64,000 nucleotides of DNA from Pseudomonadales bacterium (GTDB taxonomy: Bacteria > Pseudomonadota > Gammaproteobacteria > Pseudomonadales > Ketobacteraceae), in contig NZXG01000011.1 in NCBI GenBank assembly GCA_002701845.1, positions 22,140 to 86,139 of the forward strand, read 5' to 3'. Under the pieces are notes generated by a model. It had not been told where the DNA came from and ran no database searches. It worked only from the letters and a program-made list of their open reading frames with translations. Shown here piece by piece: positions 7,640 to 16,676 of this stretch. A program made the position numbers and the translations under genes. The stretch's first letter is position 1. Each line of letters begins with the position of its first letter.

Positions 7640-8413
7640 ATGTCAGTGAAAGTGGAAACCGATGCCGCAGTGACCACCATCATTCTCGATCGACCCGCAG
7701 TCCGCAATGCCGCGGACGGACCGACGGCCACGGCGCTGGCGCAAGCGTTTCGGGACTTTGAAAAAGATCCGCAGGCGCGGGTGGCGGTGCTTTATGGTCG
7801 AGGCAGTTTCTGTGCCGGCGCCGACCTGCAGGCAGTGGGCAGTGGCCAGAACCAGAATCAACTGCAGGCCGAGGGCGACGGGCCCATGGGGCCCACCCGA
7901 ATGCAGCTGGCAAAACCGGTGATCGCCGCCATCGAGGGTCATGCCGTGGCTGGCGGCCTGGAACTGGCGGCCTGGTGCGATTTGCGGGTGGCCGCTGAAG
8001 ACGCGGTACTGGGGGTATTCTGCCGCCGCTTTGGCGTCCCACTGATTGATGGCGGCAGCGTGCGCCTGCCCCGTCTGATCGGAATGGGCCGGGCCCTGGA
8101 CCTGATTCTGGCCGGGCGCCCCGTGAGCGCGCCCGAAGCCCTTGCCATGGGTCTGGTGAACCGGGTTTGCCCCCCGGGGGAGGCCCGGGCCCGGGCCGAG
8201 GCGCTGGCCCGCCAGCTGGCGGCGTTTCCCAACCAGTGTCTGCTCAAGGACCGGCAGAGTGCTTATCAGCAATGGGAACGGCCACTGTCGGCGGCGATGG
8301 CCAATGAGTTTGCCCTGGGCATGAGTGTCATCGCCAGCGGTGAAACCGCCGCCGGCGTCGAACGCTTTCGGCAGGGGGCCGGCCGCCACGGGGACTTCGA
8401 AGATTCCCATTGA
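7640..8413 (+). CDS. Enoyl-CoA hydratase/isomerase (crotonase) family protein
   Basis: A protein of 257 residues from ATG 7640 behind GGAG. Crotonase features are plain: the oxyanion block FCAGADLQAV, IEGHAVAGGLELAAWCDLRVA, and RLPRLIGMGRALDLILAGRPVSAPEALAMGLVNRV. The two catalytic Glu of classical hydratases are not where expected: the segment reads VFCRRFGVPLIDGGSVRLPRL, so the first Glu is missing and an Asp lies near the second. This matches a subgroup whose reaction is not settled; hydratase, isomerase or hydrolase activity cannot be chosen from sequence. A short-chain dehydrogenase follows 66 bases downstream, which fits a role in fatty-acid or related acyl-CoA metabolism. Confidence 0.88.
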   Translation: MSVKVETDAAVTTIILDRPAVRNAADGPTATALAQAFRDFEKDPQARVAVLYGRGSFCAGADLQAVGSGQNQNQLQAEGDGPMGPTRMQLAKPVIAAIEGHAVAGGLELAAWCDLRVAAEDAVLGVFCRRFGVPLIDGGSVRLPRLIGMGRALDLILAGRPVSAPEALAMGLVNRVCPPGEARARAEALARQLAAFPNQCLLKDRQSAYQQWERPLSAAMANEFALGMSVIASGETAAGVERFRQGAGRHGDFEDSH

Positions 8414-8479
8414 ACTTCCCCGGGCAGTCGATACCATAACCAGGGAACCTTCAAACCAGTCTGTCGTGCGGGGACTGCC

Positions 8480-9265
8480 ATGGCGTTGACCAACGCGTTG
8501 ATTACCGGTGCTTCCGCCGGCATTGGCTACGAAATCAGTAAATTGCTGGCGGCCCAGGGTCATGACCTGGTACTGGTGGCACGGCGCGAGGATCGACTGC
8601 AGCAACTGGCGGATTATCTGCGGCGGGAATACGGGATAGCGGTACGGGTGCTGGCGCTGGATCTGTCCCAACCGCAACAGATCGATACCCTTTACCAAAC
8701 CCTGGAGCGGGAAAACATTCCGGTGGACATACTGGTGAACAACGCCGGTGTGGGCAGCTATGCAGCCTTCACCAAAACCGGAATGGACAGTATCCAGCAG
8801 CAACTGGATCTCAACATCCAGGCCCTCACCCTGCTGTGCCGGCGCTTTGCTGAGGACATGGCGCGCCGGGGGCTGGGTAAGATACTGAATATCGCTTCCC
8901 TGTCGGGATTTATGCCGGGCCCTTATCTGGCGGTTTATCATGCCAGTAAAGCCTACGTGGTGGCCCTCAGCGAAGCCCTGCAGGCGGAGCTGAAAGGCAC
9001 GGGTGTCAGTGTCACGGTAAGCTGCCCGGGGCCGGTGGCCACCGAGTTTCACGGGGTGGCGGGCACCACCGGCTCGTTGTTCCTGAAGCTGTTGCCCATG
9101 CAGAGCGCGGCCCAGGTGGCCGGCCATGCCGTCAGTGCCATGGACAAACGCAGGACCGTGGCCGTGCCGGGACTGTTCAATCAACTGTTGATGCTATTGG
9201 CGCGGCTGACGCCACGGCCACTGCTGCTGTGGTGCCTGAAACAATTGCTGCGGCCCCGGAGTTGA
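8480..9265 (+). CDS. Short-chain dehydrogenase/reductase (SDR)
   Basis: A protein of 261 residues. It has the Rossmann glycine motif GASAGIG at residues 10-16, VARREDRL (a basic pattern favouring NADP), NNAGVG, the catalytic Ser in IASLSGF and the YHASK pair of Tyr and Lys. It ends in a hydrophobic, basic tail (LLMLLARLTPRPLLLWCLKQLLRPRS) that may attach it to the membrane. Proteins of this DltE/YqjQ-like group act on lipid-like or carbonyl substrates, but the substrate is unknown. It probably forms a transcript with the crotonase gene upstream and converges with the diguanylate cyclase gene. Confidence 0.88.
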   Translation: MALTNALITGASAGIGYEISKLLAAQGHDLVLVARREDRLQQLADYLRREYGIAVRVLALDLSQPQQIDTLYQTLERENIPVDILVNNAGVGSYAAFTKTGMDSIQQQLDLNIQALTLLCRRFAEDMARRGLGKILNIASLSGFMPGPYLAVYHASKAYVVALSEALQAELKGTGVSVTVSCPGPVATEFHGVAGTTGSLFLKLLPMQSAAQVAGHAVSAMDKRRTVAVPGLFNQLLMLLARLTPRPLLLWCLKQLLRPRS

Positions 9266-9272
9266 ATCCGGC

Positions 9273-10265
9273 TCAGGACTCGGACTGGTAAACCTGCACC
9301 CGGTTACGGCCGTTGTGCTTGGCCTGATACAGCGCCCGGTCAGCCGCTTCCACCGCCTGCTCAATGGTCTCATCGCCAGTCACCAGGGCCAGCCCCACGG
9401 ATATGGTCACCGATGGCAATGCCTGACCCTGCTCCGCGGTCACCTCACAGGCCGCCACACTTTTGCGCAGTCGCTCCGCCACAGCGCGGGCCTGGCGGGC
9501 CGGGGTGGTGGGTAACAGGATGATAAACTCCTCGCCGCCGTAGCGGGCCAGCATGTCGCTGGGCCGCAGACTGCGGCGCATGGTCCGGGCCACCATTTGC
9601 AGCACCCGATCCCCCGACTTATGGCCATAGGTGTCATTGAAGTGTTTGAAATGATCCACATCCAGCATCAATACCGCCAGCGGCAGCTTCTCCCGCAGCC
9701 CGGAACCGGCCAGGGAATCCATGACCTCCTGCAGCCAGCGGCGGTTGTTGACGCCGGTAAGCGCATCCACGTTGGCGGCCTTTTCCTGGGCTTTTTCCCG
9801 GGATTTGGACAGCGCCAGAATGTCATTGCCGGAACGCAGCCGATTGGATAAAAAGTACAGCAGATTACGGCTCAGGCTGTGAGAGTGGTCGATCAACTGC
9901 CATAGCACCCGGCTCTCCACCACCAGCACCTGACAGGGTTCCATGGCGGTCACGTAAGCGGACGGGTTATGGCCGTCAAACACCGACATCTCGCCAATGC
10001 ACTCGCCCCGGCCCAGCTCCACCAGGGGTGTCGCCCCGGCGCTTTCCAGGGACACTGCCACCCGGCCCCCCAACAGCAGGTACATGGCGTCGTTCACACA
10101 CTCCGGCCGCAATAAAATATCGCCGGTTTGCAGCTGAATTTGGGGACAGCTGTCCAGCAACGGGCGGATGCTGTTAAGGTCCACGTCGTTGAAAATTCGA
10201 AACTGGCGCAGCTGGGCATCACTGACTGGAGTACCGCTGTGCTGTTGGGGTAAGGTCTCGGCCAT
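9273..10265 (-). CDS. Diguanylate cyclase with an N-terminal cyclic-nucleotide-binding domain
   Basis: A protein of 330 residues with no membrane segment. Residues 20-140 form a cNMP-binding β-roll (DVDLNSIRPLLDSC, GECIGEMSVFDGHNPSAYVTA); its phosphate cassette lacks the Arg-Ser of cAMP binders, so the ligand is uncertain. Residues 160-325 are a GGDEF domain with DALTGVNNRR, DVDHFKHFND and the active-site motif GGEEF at 243-247. An RPSD inhibitory site lies five residues before it, so the enzyme should make c-di-GMP from two GTP and be inhibited by its product. A fusion of this fold to a cyclase suggests that a second nucleotide or redox-type signal controls c-di-GMP synthesis. Confidence 0.92.
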   Translation of the reverse strand: MAETLPQQHSGTPVSDAQLRQFRIFNDVDLNSIRPLLDSCPQIQLQTGDILLRPECVNDAMYLLLGGRVAVSLESAGATPLVELGRGECIGEMSVFDGHNPSAYVTAMEPCQVLVVESRVLWQLIDHSHSLSRNLLYFLSNRLRSGNDILALSKSREKAQEKAANVDALTGVNNRRWLQEVMDSLAGSGLREKLPLAVLMLDVDHFKHFNDTYGHKSGDRVLQMVARTMRRSLRPSDMLARYGGEEFIILLPTTPARQARAVAERLRKSVAACEVTAEQGQALPSVTISVGLALVTGDETIEQAVEAADRALYQAKHNGRNRVQVYQSES

Positions 10266-10388
10266 ATTCCTGTCAATTCATTGGCAACTGTGAAATAGTT
10301 GCCGCCAAATCCCCACAGCGCAAGTTTTCCGTGAAACTATTGGGTGAATTTACCAAGAGTGCGGCACCCTGACTGATAACCAGGTCAA

Positions 10389-10408
10389 TTTATCGTCAGT
10401 TTGATAAA
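10389..10408. promoter_or_regulatory. Inverted repeat TTTATC-N8-GATAAA
   Basis: A perfect six-base inverted repeat in the 190-base divergent region between the diguanylate cyclase and the Nudix gene. It could be an operator, or simply two AT-rich promoter elements facing each other. Confidence 0.35.
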
Positions 10409-10454
10409 CTGCCCTCTTCACGATGGTTCAGCGGTGACAAAGAGAGGTACGAGG

Positions 10455-11165
10455 TTGGCTCAGCCCCAGGTTCCCCGCCCCCCGGTTCCCATCCGACCGG
10501 CGGCGACCACGGTATTACTGCGGGATGGCCCGTCAGGGCTGGAAGTCCTGATGCAGCAACGCAATCCGGATGCCGTTTTCGCCGGTGGCGCCTGGGTGTT
10601 TCCCGGCGGCAAGCTGGATCCCCAGGACCGTGAACCGGCCTGGGCGGAGCACTGCGATCTGTGTCCGGAAACCGCGGCCCGCCAACTGGCGCTGACTCCG
10701 GAGTGGGCCCGGGCCCACTGGATCGCCGCCATCCGGGAGCTGGTGGAGGAAGCGGGCATCCTCCTGGCGCGGGAGGCCGACCACCGGTTGGCCCGCTCCG
10801 CCCAGCAGCACCTGCAACAGACACCGGAGGCGTTTCTGGCGTTCTGCCAACAACAGGGGCTGTTACTGGATACCGGACGCATCCGCTACCTGAGTCGCTG
10901 GATCACACCGGCGGGCAACCCCAGGCGTTACGACACGCGCTTCTTTCTCTGCCCCTGGCCCGGTAACCAGTCTCCCAACCAAGACAATCACGAGGCGGTG
11001 AACACTGCCTGGGTGACCCCGGCCCAGGCACTGGACCATTATCACCGGGGCCGCTGGGAGCTGGTACTGCCCACGCTCACCACCTTGCGCCAGCTGCAGA
11101 GCTGCGCCGACAGCGCCAGCGCCCTGGACACCCTGGGGCAGGCAATGGCGGGGAAAACGCGGTAA
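10455..11165 (+). CDS. Nudix hydrolase of the NUDT19 type (split Nudix box)
   Basis: A protein of 236 residues if TTG 10455 is the start, chosen because GAGAGG lies seven bases upstream; GTG 10434 is an alternative. The Nudix box is divided: GAWVFPGGKLDP is followed by about 45 residues before WIAAIRELVEEAGILL, which supplies the REXXEEXG part. Such an insertion is the mark of the NUDT19/RP2 group, which hydrolyses CoA and acyl-CoA to 3',5'-ADP and phosphopantetheine in animals. The bacterial substrate is inferred only. The next gene, an MBL-fold hydrolase of LACTB2 type, begins 30 bases downstream; the two families often lie together and may process the same acyl-CoA or nucleotide compounds. 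Confidence 0.85.
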   Translation: MAQPQVPRPPVPIRPAATTVLLRDGPSGLEVLMQQRNPDAVFAGGAWVFPGGKLDPQDREPAWAEHCDLCPETAARQLALTPEWARAHWIAAIRELVEEAGILLAREADHRLARSAQQHLQQTPEAFLAFCQQQGLLLDTGRIRYLSRWITPAGNPRRYDTRFFLCPWPGNQSPNQDNHEAVNTAWVTPAQALDHYHRGRWELVLPTLTTLRQLQSCADSASALDTLGQAMAGKTR

Positions 11166-11195
11166 AATCCCGGAAACTCATGGTCAGGTGGACCT

Positions 11196-12047
11196 ATGTC
11201 GACGTTGGAACACGGTAAAACCATAGTGCTCAGCCCCCTGGTACGCCGGATCACCGCTCCCAACCCGGGGATTATGACCGGCCCCGGCACCAACACGTAC
11301 CTGGTGGGCGGGGATCAATGGGCGGTAATCGATCCGGGCCCCAACCTGGAATCCCACGTCGCCGCCATTCTGGAGGCGGCGGCGGCCGCCCACGCCAGTA
11401 TCCGCTGGATTCTCTGTACCCACACTCACCTGGACCACTCGCCGGCGGCGGGAGCCCTGCGCGACGCCACCGGCGCCCTGGTGCTGGGCATGCCGCCCCT
11501 GGCCGCCCAGGGTCAGGATCCCGGTTTCGCGCCGGATCAGGCCTGGCAGGAGGGCGATTATCTGCGGGAGGCGGATTTCACCCTGCGGACGGTGCATACG
11601 CCGGGGCATGCGGGCAATCATCTGTGTTTTCATCTGGAGCAGGAGCAACTGTTGTTTACCGGGGATCACATTATGGAAGGCTCCACGGTGGTGATTGCCC
11701 CGCCGGATGGCGATATGCAAGCCTATCTGTCTTCATTACGCCGCTTGCAGACCCTGCCCATCCGTCGGCTGGCCCCGGCCCACGGGAATCTGATGGAGCA
11801 GCCCCAGGACATCATTGAAGGCTTGATCCAGCACCGCCTGCTGCGGGAACAAAAAGTGTTAAGCGGCCTGGCCCAGGCCGGACCCTGTGACCTGGCGGCT
11901 CTCACGGCGCAGGTGTACGACGATGTGCCCAGCTTTCTCCACCCGGTGGCCCGACACTCACTGCTGGCCCATTTGCTGAAGCTGGATGCCGATGGGCTGG
12001 TGCGGCAACAGAACGGGGTCTGGTCCACCAGCCCGCAGCGCCACTAA
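11196..12047 (+). CDS. MBL-fold metallohydrolase, LACTB2-like
   Basis: A protein of 283 residues. It carries the metallo-β-lactamase signatures THTHLDHSPAAG (HxHxDH), TPGHAGNHLCF and FTGDHIMEGS, with the C-terminal APAHG, so it should bind two zinc ions. A winged-helix-like tail (LDADGLVRQQNGVWS) follows, as in LACTB2. Human LACTB2 is a mitochondrial endoribonuclease; bacterial members next to Nudix genes have no agreed function. No signal peptide is present, so it is cytosolic. It is almost certainly co-transcribed with the Nudix gene. Confidence 0.88.
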   Translation: MSTLEHGKTIVLSPLVRRITAPNPGIMTGPGTNTYLVGGDQWAVIDPGPNLESHVAAILEAAAAAHASIRWILCTHTHLDHSPAAGALRDATGALVLGMPPLAAQGQDPGFAPDQAWQEGDYLREADFTLRTVHTPGHAGNHLCFHLEQEQLLFTGDHIMEGSTVVIAPPDGDMQAYLSSLRRLQTLPIRRLAPAHGNLMEQPQDIIEGLIQHRLLREQKVLSGLAQAGPCDLAALTAQVYDDVPSFLHPVARHSLLAHLLKLDADGLVRQQNGVWSTSPQRH

Positions 12048-12092
12048 GCCGGGCCCGCTTCGACTTTCCGCCCCGGGCTGAGTCACGAGCGG

Positions 12093-12281
12093 CTACTGCC
12101 GCCGGCCCTTACCGCGCTTCCTGCCGCTCCGGGAGCGTTTCGGTTTGGGGCGGTTGTTCCAACCCATGGCCTGTTGGAACTGTTTGCGCAACTTTTTCGC
12201 CGCCTGTTCCTTGCGTTCGTATTCCGCCCGCGCCAGAACCGGAGCCAGTTCCACCACCTTGTCGTTATCGTCTTGCGCCAA
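12093..12281 (-). CDS. Small basic protein, TTG start
   Basis: A protein of 62 residues. The frame is open well upstream, but GGAGG seven bases before TTG 12281 sets the start: MAQDDNDKVVELAPVLARAEYERKEQAAKKLRKQF by translation. The first half is an acidic-to-mixed helix; the last 25 residues are almost entirely Lys, Arg, Ser, Pro and Gly (RPKPKRSRSGRKRGKGRRQ). Such tails bind RNA or DNA without sequence specificity. I do not recognise a family. It converges with the MBL gene and is divergent from the ABC1 kinase gene. Confidence 0.7.
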   Translation of the reverse strand: MAQDDNDKVVELAPVLARAEYERKEQAAKKLRKQFQQAMGWNNRPKPKRSRSGRKRGKGRRQ

Positions 12282-12496
12282 CTCGATTCCTCCGCTGCGG
12301 GTTATCGTTAAAATGTAACCGGGCCGCCCACCCCAGAGCAAGCCGTGCCCCGTGTGGCATCGGCCCGGCGCCATCGGGCAAATGTAATCGGGCGGAATTT
12401 GCGTTACCATCACCCGCCATCCTGTGATTGCCCGGCCCGGGTTTGGTTCCGGCGATGGGCAGGTACCGGGGGGTATCCACAGACCTAAGGTGTTTA

Positions 12497-13897
12497 ATGG
12501 CAAAGCATTCAAAGCCTGAAAAGACGAAGACCACGCTCAAACGGGTAAAGACCGGGGCCTTCGAGCGCCGTTTCAGCATGGCCCGGGCGGGACTGGTGGC
12601 AGGCACCCGGCTGGCGGCCCAGTCCGCCGGCAACATGTTCAGCACCAAGGAGCACCGGACTCAGCGCCAGAAAGACATTCTGTCACGCCAGGCCCATTAT
12701 CTGGCGGACGAGATTGGTAAGCTCAAGGGCAGCATTGTCAAGATCGGCCAGATGATGGCCCTCTATGGCGAGCACTTTCTGCCGGTGGAGGTCACCGAGG
12801 CCCTGCATACCCTGGAGGACGACACTACCGCCCTGGAGTGGACCACCATCTACGAGGAGCTGGAGGACGAACTGGGACCGGAGCGGCTGGCACTGCTGGA
12901 AATCGAGGAGGAGCCACTGGGCGCCGCCTCCATCGGCCAGGTGCATAAGGCGGTGATCAAGGCCACCGGTGAGGAGATCTGCCTGAAAATTCAGTACCCG
13001 GGGGTAGCCGAGGCCGTGGACAGCGACCTGGGGGCCGTGGAAACCCTGCTGCGGATGCTGAAGATTGTGCCCATCACCGAGGAATTCAAAACCTGGTTCC
13101 AGGAAATTCGGGAGATGATGTACCGGGAAGTGGATTACGAGCACGAACGGGACAAAACCAAGCTGTTTCACCAGCGGCTGGCGGACGACCCCCGCTTTAT
13201 CGTGCCCCGGATCTACGACCAGTTCTGCAGCAAACGGGTCATCGCCACCTCGTATGAGGGTGGCCTGGACATTGATGCTCCGGAAACCAAGGCACTGCCC
13301 CAGGCGCGCCGCAACCGGATCTGCCGCAACGCCCTGGAGTTGTGCTGGAAAGAAGTGTTCGAATGGGGGGAAATGCAGACCGACCCCAACTTCGGTAACT
13401 ATTTCGTGCGCCTGGGAGACGGTGAAGATGAACCGGACCGGGTGGTGCTGATCGATTTTGGCGCGGTGCGGGAATTCTCCCCCGCCACCCTGGAGCCCGG
13501 GCGGCAGATCGTGCGCGCCGCCTATCTCCACGATGAAGAGATGCTGCTGCAGGGGCTGGAGTCACTGCGTTTGTTCCGCCCGGAAACGCCTCAGAGCGCC
13601 AAGCGGGGTCTGGTGCAACTGTGCTTTATGGCCATCGAGCCCTTTGCCGATCCCGAAAAGTTCCCGCCGCCGGATTTTCTGCTCACGGAGAACAACGAAT
13701 ACAAGTGGGCGGAAAGCAACCTGCCGGCCCGCCTCAGCATGAAAGCCGGGCTCTCCGCCGCCAGCGCCAACCGTCACTTCACCATTCCGCCCCGGGAGCT
13801 GATGTTCCTGGTGCGCAAGATCATGGGGGCCTACACCTTCATGTCCGTGCTGGGGGCGGAGCTCAAGGGCTGCGAGATTCTGGAGCCCTATATCTAA
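12497..13897 (+). CDS. ABC1/ADCK (UbiB-like) atypical kinase
   Basis: A protein of 466 residues from ATG 12497; the longer frame to 12428 has no ribosome site. It has the family's KxGQ motif in GSIVKIGQMMA, the Ala-rich nucleotide loop (PLGAASIGQVHKA), catalytic-region residues FGNYFV and LIDFGAVREF. Members are atypical kinases or ATPases that support ubiquinone synthesis or lipid handling, and their KxGQ segment restrains protein kinase activity. UbiB itself is about 540 residues with C-terminal membrane helices; this protein is shorter and lacks them, so it is a cytosolic ABC1 paralogue, not UbiB. The substrate is unknown. Confidence 0.88.
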   Translation: MAKHSKPEKTKTTLKRVKTGAFERRFSMARAGLVAGTRLAAQSAGNMFSTKEHRTQRQKDILSRQAHYLADEIGKLKGSIVKIGQMMALYGEHFLPVEVTEALHTLEDDTTALEWTTIYEELEDELGPERLALLEIEEEPLGAASIGQVHKAVIKATGEEICLKIQYPGVAEAVDSDLGAVETLLRMLKIVPITEEFKTWFQEIREMMYREVDYEHERDKTKLFHQRLADDPRFIVPRIYDQFCSKRVIATSYEGGLDIDAPETKALPQARRNRICRNALELCWKEVFEWGEMQTDPNFGNYFVRLGDGEDEPDRVVLIDFGAVREFSPATLEPGRQIVRAAYLHDEEMLLQGLESLRLFRPETPQSAKRGLVQLCFMAIEPFADPEKFPPPDFLLTENNEYKWAESNLPARLSMKAGLSAASANRHFTIPPRELMFLVRKIMGAYTFMSVLGAELKGCEILEPYI

Positions 13898-14020
13898 CTG
13901 CGTCACAAACTCCATCGCAACGGGGCGTTTTCCGCCATCTGTTTCTATACTGAAAGGCAGTAACGACTTCACCAATGGTGGAGCGCCCCTATGATCTGAC
14001 GCGGTGACCGGTATTCGGCG

Positions 14021-15241
14021 ATGGACATTGAACACCTGAAACAATTTGACCTGCTGCGCCACCTTAGCGACGAGCAACTGATTCTGTTGGCCAGCCAGAG
14101 CCGCACCCTGCAATTACACCCCGGGGATCTACTGACCCAGGCCGGTGCCACCGACCCGGTGGAATACTATCTGCTGGCCGGTGAACTGGATCTGGTGGCC
14201 CCCGCCGGTGGCCTGAAAACCCTGGTGGCCGGTGGCCCCGATTCACTGGGACCGGTGGCCCCGGAGCGGCCCCGCAATGTCAGCATCAAGGCCCATTCCA
14301 ATGCCCAGGTGCTGGAAGTGGACAAAGCTGCTCTCAAGTCCCTGCTGCAGCAGGCGCCGGGGGACAGCTATGCGGTGCGCCAGGCGCTGCGTGAAGACCA
14401 GCCCGAAGACAAACAACTGCTACTGGATATCTACAGCGACCTGCGCAACAACAAGCTGGTACTGCCCAGCCTGCCGGAAGTGGCGGTGCGCATTCGCCGC
14501 ATGATCGATGAGGGTACCAACAGCGCGCGCAAGATTTCCCAGGCGGTGAACACCGATCCGGCTATTGCCGCCAAGCTGATCAAAGCCGCCAACAGCCCCT
14601 TGTTCCGGGGCACCAAAGAGTTCGAAACCAGCGCCCAGGCGATTGTGCGCCTGGGGATGCAGACCACCAAACAACTGGTGACCAGCTTCACGGTGAAAGA
14701 GTTGTTCAGGGCCGAGGCCCCGGTGCTGAAACGCCGGATGGACGCCCTCTGGCAACACAGTATCGAGATTGCCGCCATCTGCTATGTGCTGGCGCGGACC
14801 GTCAGAGGCCTGGATCCGGATCAGGGTTTGCTGGCGGGGCTGATTCACGACATAGGCGTGGTGCCCATTCTGATGTATGCGGACCAGTATTCCAGCCTGA
14901 TTGAGGATCCGCAGCAATTGGAAAAAACCATCAGGGACCTGAAACCGGAACTGGGGCAGGTGATTCTGAAACGCTGGGGCTTCAATGAGGAAATGGTGGC
15001 CACCACGGCCCACGCGGAAGACTGGCGCTACCAGCACCAGGGCGAGCCGGATTTCGCCGACCTGGTGATCGTCGCCCATTTGCATCATATGATGCTGGAT
15101 AATGAGCGGCTGAAGAAACTGGTGAAAGTGCCGGCGTTTCGGCGCCTGTTTCCAGGGGAGCAGGACCCCCGCATTCTGGCCAGTATCATGGAGGAAGCCA
15201 AGGCCCAACTGGAGGACACCCGGCAGCTGCTGGTGGCCTGA
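14021..15241 (+). CDS. HDOD-domain protein with a cNMP-binding-like N-terminus
   Basis: A protein of 406 residues. Residues 1-105 form a cNMP-binding fold (LLRHLSDEQLILLASQSRTLQLHPGDLLTQAGATDPVEYYLLAGELDL). Residues 135-340 are an HDOD domain (LPSLPEVAVRIRRMIDEGTNSARKISQAVNTDPAIAAKLIKAANSPLF, GLIHDIGVVPIL). HDOD domains resemble HD phosphohydrolases but usually lack activity and act in signalling, often linked with c-di-GMP and motility. The gene stands alone between the ABC1 gene and a terminator. The ribosome site before ATG 14021 is poor, but no better start is seen. Confidence 0.88.
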   Translation: MDIEHLKQFDLLRHLSDEQLILLASQSRTLQLHPGDLLTQAGATDPVEYYLLAGELDLVAPAGGLKTLVAGGPDSLGPVAPERPRNVSIKAHSNAQVLEVDKAALKSLLQQAPGDSYAVRQALREDQPEDKQLLLDIYSDLRNNKLVLPSLPEVAVRIRRMIDEGTNSARKISQAVNTDPAIAAKLIKAANSPLFRGTKEFETSAQAIVRLGMQTTKQLVTSFTVKELFRAEAPVLKRRMDALWQHSIEIAAICYVLARTVRGLDPDQGLLAGLIHDIGVVPILMYADQYSSLIEDPQQLEKTIRDLKPELGQVILKRWGFNEEMVATTAHAEDWRYQHQGEPDFADLVIVAHLHHMMLDNERLKKLVKVPAFRRLFPGEQDPRILASIMEEAKAQLEDTRQLLVA

Positions 15242-15271
15242 CCGCCGCCCTGACCTTACCTGACCGCGAGA

Positions 15272-15296
15272 AAAAAGCGCCCCAGGGGCGCTTTTT
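15272..15296. terminator. Bidirectional intrinsic terminator
   Basis: AAAAAGCGCCCC and GGGGCGCTTTTT flank one A, a perfect stem with A/T runs on both sides. It lies between the convergent HDOD and MORN genes and should stop transcription in both directions. Confidence 0.92.
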
Positions 15297-15335
15297 ACCG
15301 GACTGCTTTAGCGGCCGACAGGCTGCCAGATCCCC

Positions 15336-16616
15336 TTACAGGGGAATGGCAAACTCACCTTCTGACACCGTGCGACTCTCCGCTCCCGGGTTGCCATAGG
15401 GGTAGCCGGTAAAGGAAAAGGTGCCAATCAACATGCCGTCGCCGTCCTGCAGCACGGTGAGGGTACCGGGATCATCACTGGAGGTACGGTAGGTGGTGTC
15501 CTCGCCCTGCCGCTGCACCGAGGCCTTAAAGTATTTCAGCTCGTAGGTGCCGGGGCCCACGTACTCGTCCAGGGTGAAGCTCAACTCAAACGGGCCACCA
15601 CTGGCCTGGATCTGGATGCCACCGAATTCATTGATACCACGCTTGACCACCAGCTTGTTGAGATTATCGCTGTAACCACCCCAACTGTGCTTGAAGAAAA
15701 ACTGACTGCCGTCGGGACGCTCCCCCCGTTTGGTGCGGGGATCCTTGGGCGCCTCCGGTTCCGGCTCGGCAGCGGGCTGTTGAGGTTGTGCTTGAGTCCG
15801 GCCCGCGGGGTTGGCGGCCCCGGTGGTGGCTCCGGCATCGGCCACCGCCTTAAAGGGCACCGGTTTGGGCTCCTCCAGGGGCTTGGCCACCGGTTTTGGC
15901 GCCGGCGGCGCTACCGGTTTGGGTTTGGGCTCCACCCGGGCCACCACTTTCACCTTTTCTCCGGCGCGGAATTCACAGGGAGTGGTGCGGCCGTCATTGG
16001 TGCAACTGCCCTTACCGTTGGGCAGATAGCCACCCCGTACCGGACCGGAATACAGCTCGCCCCCGCTCAGTGCCACCGAAGCCTGAGCCGGTGGCTGATC
16101 GTTTTTCCACACCCCACGGGCCACATTGCCGTTTTTCATGGTGACGGTGAACTCGCCCTGGCGCTTGTCATCCTGCCAGGTGCCGGCGTAGCGAATGCCG
16201 GTGTCCGCATCCACGAACACCCCCTGCCCCTGCTTCTGGTCCGCAATAAAACCGCCGGTATAGGTGTCGCCGTTGGCCCATTTATAGGTGCCCTGGCCAC
16301 TCATTTTGCCCTGCAGCCACTCGCCGGTGTAGGAATCACCATTGGGCCAGGTTTTGGTGCCCTGGCCGTGTTCCCGATTGTTGCTCCAGGCCCCGGTGTA
16401 CTTTTCGCCATTGGCCCAGGTCTGGGTTCCCTGGCCGCTTTTGCGACCATCCACCCATTCACCCTCGTAAACATTACCGTTGGTGTATTTGTAGGTACCC
16501 TGTCCGTGGAATCGGTTGAAGGCGTTACGCTCACCGATGTACTCCCCCGCCGCCAGCGCGGTGGAGCCCAACATCAGAGTGACGCACCCAGTGATCAGAA
16601 TTCGTCGCAGATTCAT
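15336..16616 (-). CDS. Secreted MORN-repeat protein
   Basis: A protein of 426 residues from ATG 16616, chosen since a signal peptide (MNLRRILITGCVTLMLGSTALAAG) starts there; a start eight codons upstream is possible. About six MORN repeats follow (residues 40-190; units such as YTNGNVYEGEWVDGRKSGQGT, here on a 23-residue period), then a small Cys-bearing segment, a Pro/Ala/Lys-rich linker (about 235-300) and a C-terminal β-rich domain of about 130 residues (SQFFFKHSWGGYSDNLNKLVV to GEFAIPL). MORN sheets bind lipids or proteins in other systems. The export signal puts this one in the periplasm or outer membrane. The C-terminal domain is not recognised. Confidence 0.85.
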   Translation of the reverse strand: MNLRRILITGCVTLMLGSTALAAGEYIGERNAFNRFHGQGTYKYTNGNVYEGEWVDGRKSGQGTQTWANGEKYTGAWSNNREHGQGTKTWPNGDSYTGEWLQGKMSGQGTYKWANGDTYTGGFIADQKQGQGVFVDADTGIRYAGTWQDDKRQGEFTVTMKNGNVARGVWKNDQPPAQASVALSGGELYSGPVRGGYLPNGKGSCTNDGRTTPCEFRAGEKVKVVARVEPKPKPVAPPAPKPVAKPLEEPKPVPFKAVADAGATTGAANPAGRTQAQPQQPAAEPEPEAPKDPRTKRGERPDGSQFFFKHSWGGYSDNLNKLVVKRGINEFGGIQIQASGGPFELSFTLDEYVGPGTYELKYFKASVQRQGEDTTYRTSSDDPGTLTVLQDGDGMLIGTFSFTGYPYGNPGAESRTVSEGEFAIPL

Positions 16617-16676
16617 CGTGTGTCTATCCAAGCAGGCCAATAATCTGAATCAAAAAGAAAAAACAGGCAGATAGTC

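Noticed and set aside
7643..9184. 513-codon open frame on the minus strand opposite the crotonase and SDR genes
   Set aside because: It is antisense to two genes with complete catalytic motifs; the length reflects the high GC content.
12497..13897. ubiB of the ubiquinone pathway
   Set aside because: The protein is too short, lacks C-terminal membrane helices, and no ubiE or ubiJ gene is adjacent.
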